Source of the DNA: Clostridia bacterium
GTDB lineage: Bacteria; Bacillota; Clostridia; Oscillospirales; Acutalibacteraceae
Direction of reading: 5' to 3'
DNA length: 64,000 nucleotides
Assembly: GCA_017435865.1 (NCBI GenBank)
Contig: JAFSEF010000051.1
Span: 33,940-97,939, forward strand
In this document: positions 59,866 to 64,000 of the stretch, in pieces
How positions within the stretch are numbered: position 1 is the first letter of the stretch
How the letters are laid out: the number at the start of each line of letters is the position of its first letter
Notes under the pieces: generated by a model
Told to the model about the DNA's origin: nothing
What the model saw: only the letters and a program-made list of their open reading frames with translations
Databases searched by the model: none
Translations under genes and position numbers: made by a program

Positions 59866-60237
59866 AGACCTCCAATTGTTGTGTTGTTGCAGAATTCACT
59901 TTTTCTTACAAGAACTATTTGAATTATATCTTATTTTTGCTTATTCGTCAATACACAATCCTTGCGGTCATTGAAAAATGTTCCTTCACAGAAAGTTTGG
60001 GAATGTTGCAATTTAAAGAAAAGTTTAGCTGTTACAACATCCCTCACATTTTACGAAGAAACGTTTTTTTTGGCAAAAGAAGAGAGCCATGTGCAGTAAA
60101 TGCCGCACACGGCTCTATCTGTTTTTTTGAGGATTAATAATTTAAATCCTGACAAAAAGCACTGCCTTTTATGCCTTTTGTAGACCGTTTACTGTAAGTT
60201 GGAAAAAGAGATGAAACTCTTAATCTTATTCAACTCA
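59866..60237. other. 372-base intergenic region
   Basis: AT-rich sequence with no credible gene. It contains a good plus-strand terminator (60083-60128: AGAGCC-TGTGC with GCACA-GGCTCT, then TTTTTTT) with no gene to its left on that strand, so a short untranslated RNA from the 59930-60080 stretch is possible. A weak AAGAG/CTCTT hairpin near 60210 may end the minus-strand SipW operon. Confidence 0.5.
60083..60128 (+). terminator. terminator without an assigned upstream gene
   Basis: AGAGCCATGTGC pairs imperfectly with GCACACGGCTCT, followed by ATCTGTTTTTTT. Confidence 0.65.
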
Positions 60238-61242
60238 TTAAATGATGACGGTAGCAACGTTATTTAAGAAAGATTTTGCATTAGCTTTTGTAACAGGAAC
60301 ACCGTTAACGGTTACGTTTTCGAAAATGACCTGAGTGGTGGTACTGCCCGATTTGTTATTGACAAGATAATGACCATCAGCAAGAGTGATGTCACAGTTT
60401 GAGAAATAAACAGTATTGTCCTCATTGAGAATAACTGCATCATCGCTGACTTCTGCAGTAACGTCTACAATGAAAATCGTGGCGATTGTTTTATTTGCAA
60501 CAAGGATGTTTTCAGCAGTGATATTCTGGTTTTCAATCGCAAAAGAGTTCGAATAACCATAATTATCACCTGTTGCAGTATTGTCATCGAGCGTGTAAGC
60601 AGGACCTGCGACGGGTTCGGGTTCGGTAGGAGCTTCTGTAGGAGCTTCGGTTTCGCCTTCGTATTTTGCATTTGCATCATACTGATCGTCATAGCTGTCA
60701 AATTCATAAGCGAGCTGAGCAGCCTGAACAGTGATGGAGATGCCTTCGATTGCAAGACCCTGGTATTCGTTGCCTGCTTCTTCGTCCATGTGACCTTCAA
60801 TTACAAGTGCAACACGTTCGCCGGGAAGAAGTTCACCTTCAAATGCAGCAAGATCAACTTCTTCTTCGTTGATTGTAATTGTGAAATCGATAACTTCAAG
60901 AAGCTGTGCATCGCCGTCGATACCGTTGACAGCAACCTTATACTTGAGAGCAAGATTGCCGTTGTTTACGATGTAAGCGGTTTCAAGTGCATAGGTGCAG
61001 CCGGGTTCCCAAAGAACTTCGTCATTGCCTTCTGCCTTAACCCATTCAAGGGAGCCGCCTTCAATGTTTTCACCTGCGTCGTCAAGAAGAGCAACGTCAA
61101 GTGTACCTGCCTGGATTGTGTTTACGTTTGTTGCTGCTGTGTCTGTGAACCATGCAAATGTTGAGCCCATAAGCATTACGACGCAAAGGCAGATAGCCAT
61201 AATGCTGCTGACAAGTGCATACTTTGTGGATTTGTTTCTCAT
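60238..61242 (-). CDS. SipW-dependent exported protein (TasA-like), 334 aa
   Basis: The N-terminus is a SipW-cognate signal: KSTKYALVSSIMAICLCVVMLMGSTFAWFTDT, followed by NTIQAGTLDVALLD. It has a TasA/camelysin-like beta domain to about residue 200 (LKYKVAVNGIDG, GERVALVIEGHMDEEAG), a short APTEAPTEPEP linker, and a C-terminal domain of about 110 residues with repeated Asn/Ile strands (NSFAIENQNITAENILVANKT) that suggests a small beta helix. It ends without a wall anchor. ATG 61242 follows AAAGGAGG. It is the last gene of the SipW cluster. Confidence 0.85.
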   Translation of the reverse strand: MRNKSTKYALVSSIMAICLCVVMLMGSTFAWFTDTAATNVNTIQAGTLDVALLDDAGENIEGGSLEWVKAEGNDEVLWEPGCTYALETAYIVNNGNLALKYKVAVNGIDGDAQLLEVIDFTITINEEEVDLAAFEGELLPGERVALVIEGHMDEEAGNEYQGLAIEGISITVQAAQLAYEFDSYDDQYDANAKYEGETEAPTEAPTEPEPVAGPAYTLDDNTATGDNYGYSNSFAIENQNITAENILVANKTIATIFIVDVTAEVSDDAVILNEDNTVYFSNCDITLADGHYLVNNKSGSTTTQVIFENVTVNGVPVTKANAKSFLNNVATVII

Positions 61243-61279
61243 TTTTTTTCCTCCTTTAATTATTTTAGATAGAGAAACA

Positions 61280-61307
61280 TATATAGAACGGCAATGCCGT
61301 TTATATA
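61280..61307. repeat. small hairpin upstream of the last TasA-like gene
   Basis: AACGGC-AAT-GCCGTT (61287-61301) is flanked by ATATA/TATAT arms, in the 151-base gap between the two TasA-like genes. It may be an mRNA-processing or stabilising hairpin. There is no T run. Confidence 0.45.
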
Positions 61308-61393
61308 CCATAATACATGGAACTACGCTGTTGATTGTTATATTATCATTTGTGCAACTGTCGGTTCGGTTGCTATTTTTCTGCCGAAGGTTC

Positions 61394-62425
61394 CTATTCA
61401 GGATCAGCTGTGGTTGTTTTTGCAGTAGTATGTACAACTATGGTTGTTTCTGCGGTGGTGGGAGCAACTGTGGTTGTTTCTTCGATGGTAGGAGCAACTG
61501 TGATTGTTTCTTCGATGGTGGGAACAACTGTGGTTGCTTCTGCGATGGTGGGAGCAACTGTGGTTGTTTCTGCGATGGTGGGAGCAACTGTGGTTGCTTG
61601 TGCGGTGGTGGGAGCAACTGTGGTTGTTTCTTCGATGGTGGGAGCAACTGTGGTTGCTTGTGCGATGGTGGGAGCAATTGTTGTTGTTTCTGCGATGGTG
61701 GGAGCAACTGTGGTTGTTTCTGCGATGGTGGGAGCAACTGTGGTTGCTTCTTCTGTGGTAGCAGATGCAACAGTGGTCGCTTCTGCAGTTGTGGTTGTTT
61801 CGGTTGCTTCAGGATCCGTTGCGGTTGCAGTGATCTTATCTGCGGCTGCTGTTACTTCGGCATACCAATTGTCATCGCTGTCAAATTCAACACTGTTCTG
61901 TGTAGCCTGAACGGTGATGGAAATTCCATTAACGGACAGGTTCTGAAGTTCTTTTCCTGCTTTTTCATCGATGTGTGCCTTTATTTTAAGAGCAACACGA
62001 GCCCGGGGACGAAGATCGTCTTCAAAAGAATCGAGATCTATTTCCTTGCCGTCAATTTCCGCTGTGAAATCGATTATGTCAGGGAGTTTTTCATCGGATT
62101 TGAGCCCGTTGATGACAACTCTGTACTTGATATTGATATTACCGTTGTTTTTGATGTATGCAGTGTTGAGCTCATTAGTGCAACCTGCTTCCCAGGTAAC
62201 ATCGTTGCCGCCGTCTGCATTGACCCATTTAAGAATTTTACCCGCAAGGCTCTTGCCGGCACTGTCAACGAGATCGACAGTAAGCGTGCCTGACCGGATG
62301 TCTTTTACATTTGCTTTTACCGAGCTTGAGAACCATGCAAATGTTGAACATATAAGCATTACAACGCAAAGGCAAGTTGCCATGATGCTGCTGATAAGTG
62401 CATACTTTGTTGATTTGTATTTCAT
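61394..62425 (-). CDS. SipW-dependent exported protein (TasA-like) with Thr-rich repeat tail, 343 aa
   Basis: This is a close paralogue of its downstream neighbour. It has the same SipW-type signal (KSTKYALISSIMATCLCVVMLICSTFAWFSSS) and beta domain (IKYRVVINGLKSDEKL, ARVALKIKAHIDEKAG). After about residue 205 it changes to a Thr/Glu/Ala-rich tail, with eleven 10-residue units of the type TVAPTIAETT ending in DPE. The tail looks like a rod or mucin-like stalk open to glycosylation. There is no LPXTG anchor. The DNA repeat makes length variation by slippage likely. An AAAGGAGG site precedes ATG 62425. Confidence 0.85.
   Translation of the reverse strand: MKYKSTKYALISSIMATCLCVVMLICSTFAWFSSSVKANVKDIRSGTLTVDLVDSAGKSLAGKILKWVNADGGNDVTWEAGCTNELNTAYIKNNGNINIKYRVVINGLKSDEKLPDIIDFTAEIDGKEIDLDSFEDDLRPRARVALKIKAHIDEKAGKELQNLSVNGISITVQATQNSVEFDSDDNWYAEVTAAADKITATATDPEATETTTTAEATTVASATTEEATTVAPTIAETTTVAPTIAETTTIAPTIAQATTVAPTIEETTTVAPTTAQATTVAPTIAETTTVAPTIAEATTVVPTIEETITVAPTIEETTTVAPTTAETTIVVHTTAKTTTADPE
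61412..61741 (-). repeat. minisatellite, eleven 30-bp units
   Basis: There are eleven in-frame 30-base units coding for TVAPT(I/T)(A/E)(E/Q)(T/A)T, with third-base and single-codon differences. The period keeps the reading frame, so copy-number change only lengthens or shortens the stalk. Confidence 0.9.
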
Positions 62426-62495
62426 TTTTTCCTCCTTTTTCCAATCATTGTCCGGAGAAAGTGATGGATGACAGGGTGTTGAATGGCTTTAAAAG

Positions 62496-63236
62496 TCAAT
62501 CCTGTGAAGTGTCTGAATCCTCTGATGCTGCAGTCTCAATCGGCTGCGAATTGATAATTGCTACTTCTTCTTTTTGCTTTAACTGTTTTTTCAATTCAAG
62601 AAGCTCTGCCATCATTTCCTGGCTCTTTTCTCGTTCCTTGCGAAGTTCTTCTTTTTCCTGATTGATTTCCTCAAGCTGCTCCTGTTTGTACTTTTTAAAA
62701 AGCTTCACACAGTTGATACCCTGAGAAAGAATGAGGATAAGGAAGGGAAGGAGAATGCAGATAATATAGCCGGGGGTTGTTTTCAGGAAATTGAAAAACG
62801 TGCCGACTTTAGGAATGCTGGTCTTGTAAATACCGAGAATGTACGGATATGTTACAACCTTTTCATCATCGGTATCGGTTGTTGTACCATATGTAATAAA
62901 ACCGGGATTGCCGTATTCATCGGTTGCGGCTCTTCTGATTTTATGCGTAACAGTTTCACCGAAATTATCAATATTCTGTGAGGTATAGGATATGATGTCG
63001 CCTTCTTTTAGTTCTGTAAAATCGGATATATTTTTAACAATAATTAGGTCGCCTGCGGAAAAGTCAGTTTTGCTCATTGAATCCGAAAGGACGATATATA
63101 ACTTATAACCGAGGATGGAACGGTCATTGCGGTTAAAGGTGTTCATGGAAAAGACGGTGAAGACCATCATCCCTACGGCAACCACAACAATTAACCCGAC
63201 CAAAATATTTTTTATTATTATTAATGTTTTTTTCAT
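62496..63236 (-). CDS. sipW: signal peptidase I, SipW (ER) type
   Basis: This 246-residue membrane peptidase has an N-terminal membrane helix, then the catalytic Ser in YIVLSDSMSKTDFSAGDLIIV (about 47-67). A His replaces Lys in GETVTHKIRRAA (about 93-104), the mark of SipW/ER-type enzymes. A second helix lies near 150-170 (GYIICILLPFLILILSQGI). The C-terminus is unusual: about 65 residues of Lys/Glu-rich coiled coil, presumably cytoplasmic, longer than in Bacillus SipW. It should process the three SipW-type exported proteins encoded around it. Confidence 0.92.
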   Translation of the reverse strand: MKKTLIIIKNILVGLIVVVAVGMMVFTVFSMNTFNRNDRSILGYKLYIVLSDSMSKTDFSAGDLIIVKNISDFTELKEGDIISYTSQNIDNFGETVTHKIRRAATDEYGNPGFITYGTTTDTDDEKVVTYPYILGIYKTSIPKVGTFFNFLKTTPGYIICILLPFLILILSQGINCVKLFKKYKQEQLEEINQEKEELRKEREKSQEMMAELLELKKQLKQKEEVAIINSQPIETAASEDSDTSQD

Positions 63237-63247
63237 ATTAAGTACCC

Positions 63248-63793
63248 TTAATCAAAAAGCTTTGTAGGGTTGTTTCTGGATTGTACGGCTTTTGCACAAA
63301 GGTCAAACGACAAAAAACCGTCCTGCACAGAATTACCGCTGCCTTCGGGGAAGTGGAAATAAATCTTAAGCTCTCTTTTTTCATTGAGGCTGAGATCATC
63401 GTCGTCGGCAAGCGTTGTTTTTTCACTGAGCTGAGCAATGGTGCCTTGCGCAATCACTCTGTCACCGGATGTGATTTTTACTTCAAGCACTTCTGCGAGA
63501 CCGCCGCTTACATTATTAAAATATACCTTATAATATACAGCGTCGGAGCTTGTGTTTTCAACAAAGAAATCCTTTTCAACCGTCATGCCGGGCTCAAAAA
63601 GAAACTCATTTGCTTCAATCACAGCCTTACCGTCATTGAGGTTGATGCCGACACCGCCTGTTTGAAAATAATTATTTTCAACTTTAACGGTTGTGTAAAC
63701 AAGAGCAAAGGTTGTTATGCAAAGGCATACAGAAAGACATATAATTGCAAAAATACCTGCGGACAAACGTCTTGTGATGTTCTTTTTATTCAT
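63248..63793 (-). CDS. SipW-dependent exported protein, camelysin/TasA-like, 181 aa
   Basis: The signal segment LSAGIFAIICLSVCLCITTFALVYTTVKVENNYFQTGGVGINL follows the SipW-cognate pattern. The beta-sandwich body has ANEFLFEPGMTVEKDFFVENTSSDAVYYKVYFNN (compare the FLFEPGGxV...F.V.N.g....Y.vy pattern of this family). It is shorter than the other two and may be a minor subunit or anchor adaptor of a fibre. It starts inside the end of the upstream wall-anchored gene (8-base overlap) and is followed 11 bases later by sipW. Confidence 0.83.
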   Translation of the reverse strand: MNKKNITRRLSAGIFAIICLSVCLCITTFALVYTTVKVENNYFQTGGVGINLNDGKAVIEANEFLFEPGMTVEKDFFVENTSSDAVYYKVYFNNVSGGLAEVLEVKITSGDRVIAQGTIAQLSEKTTLADDDDLSLNEKRELKIYFHFPEGSGNSVQDGFLSFDLCAKAVQSRNNPTKLFD

Positions 63794-64000
63794 GATCCGT
63801 CACCTTCCTGTCAATAAATGCAACAGTAAAAACCAGGGCTGCAACGGCTGTAACACCAACAATCGTTCTGATATGTGTTGAGTCGCCCGTGTTCGGATGC
63901 TCAATAAGGCCTCCGGGAGGCTTGGGCTTGCATGTGGTGGGGGTTGTGGGCTTTTCGGGACGGGTGGATTCACAATCCGGCTTTGTTGGTTTTTCGGGAC
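63786..64000 (-). CDS. wall-anchored surface protein, C-terminal fragment
   Basis: Only the last 70 or so residues lie in the window. A Pro/Lys/Thr-rich stalk (PEKPTKPD..., PEKPTTPTT) leads to EHPNTGD, a variant of the LPXTG sortase motif. A membrane helix (IRTIVGVTAVAALVFTVAFI) and a short charged tail (DRKVTDHE) follow. It is therefore a sortase-anchored protein, the first known gene of the SipW cluster. The unusual His at the motif's first position suggests a dedicated sortase or a relaxed one. It overlaps the next gene by 8 bases. Confidence 0.8.
   Translation of the reverse strand, partial: PEKPTKPDCESTRPEKPTTPTTCKPKPPGGLIEHPNTGDSTHIRTIVGVTAVAALVFTVAFIDRKVTDHE

Noticed and set aside
61412-61741. 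CRISPR-like array of 30-bp repeats
   Set aside because: The repeats are directly contiguous with no spacers and keep a protein reading frame, so it is a coding minisatellite. No cas genes are present.
60995-62293. 432-residue plus-strand frame of CFCDGGSNCG-type repeats
   Set aside because: It arises from reading the 30-bp minisatellite of the TasA-like gene in antisense; it has no ribosome site, and the real product is on the minus strand.

Overview
The window looks like a chromosomal piece of a gut-type anaerobic Clostridia (Oscillospiraceae/Ruminococcaceae-like Firmicute) with the end of an integrated element at its left edge. The lineage call is inference. It rests on strong AGGAGG-type ribosome sites, sigma-A promoters with 17-bp spacing, a Trp T-box, a BofA-like sporulation protein, a sodium-pumping oxaloacetate decarboxylase, SipW-type secretion and an HPNTG wall anchor. 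There is no rRNA and no CRISPR array.

Layout. 1-4020: right end of a prophage or integrative element (AAA ATPase fragment, small phage-type genes, dUTPase, excisionase, tyrosine integrase) abutting tRNA-Trp, followed by tRNA-Met. 4.3-9 kb: GH125 and GH2 glycosidases, an alanine/sodium symporter. 9-24 kb: HtpG, membrane and phosphoesterase genes, a GH16-like protein, a GT2 transferase, a 43-residue amphipathic peptide gene beside a cluster of palindromes, UPF0178, a sialidase-like protein, M3 oligopeptidase, a metal-chaperone pair (CobW with a His/Asp/Cys repeat, then a CobW-YcgQ fusion), a CorC/HlyC protein and BofA. 24-32 kb: ManA, ABC-F, tRNA-Val, BirA, and the oadA-oadG-BCCP-oadB operon. 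31.6-37 kb: a minus-strand operon of an unrecognised 593-residue protein, GH38 and GH130. 37-46 kb: TcdA, a lipoprotein, an XRE-membrane fusion with a GDYXXLXY partner, GldA, T-box-controlled orphan trpB, and a DUF362/permease pair. 46-60 kb: two neutral-ceramidase-like paralogues around a deacetylase, a degenerate helicase and a class II aldolase; an ECF sigma factor with a membrane partner; MBL protein; SulP-like transporter; zinc-ribbon propeller protein; ComEA-like protein; hydrolase. 60.2-64 kb: a SipW signal peptidase with three cognate exported proteins and the C-terminus of a wall-anchored protein.

How they fit together. GH38, GH125, GH130, GH2 and ManA, all without signal peptides, suggest cytoplasmic breakdown of imported mannosides such as trimmed N-glycans, feeding mannose phosphates to glycolysis. 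BirA would charge the carrier protein of the decarboxylase, giving a sodium gradient that the alanine symporter could use. The SipW locus at the right edge is a surface-fibre or adhesin export system. The parts most worth pursuing are the unrecognised protein in the GH38 operon, the ceramidase-like pair, the SipW locus, the palindromic htpG leader, the T-box leader peptide and the CobW-YcgQ fusion.
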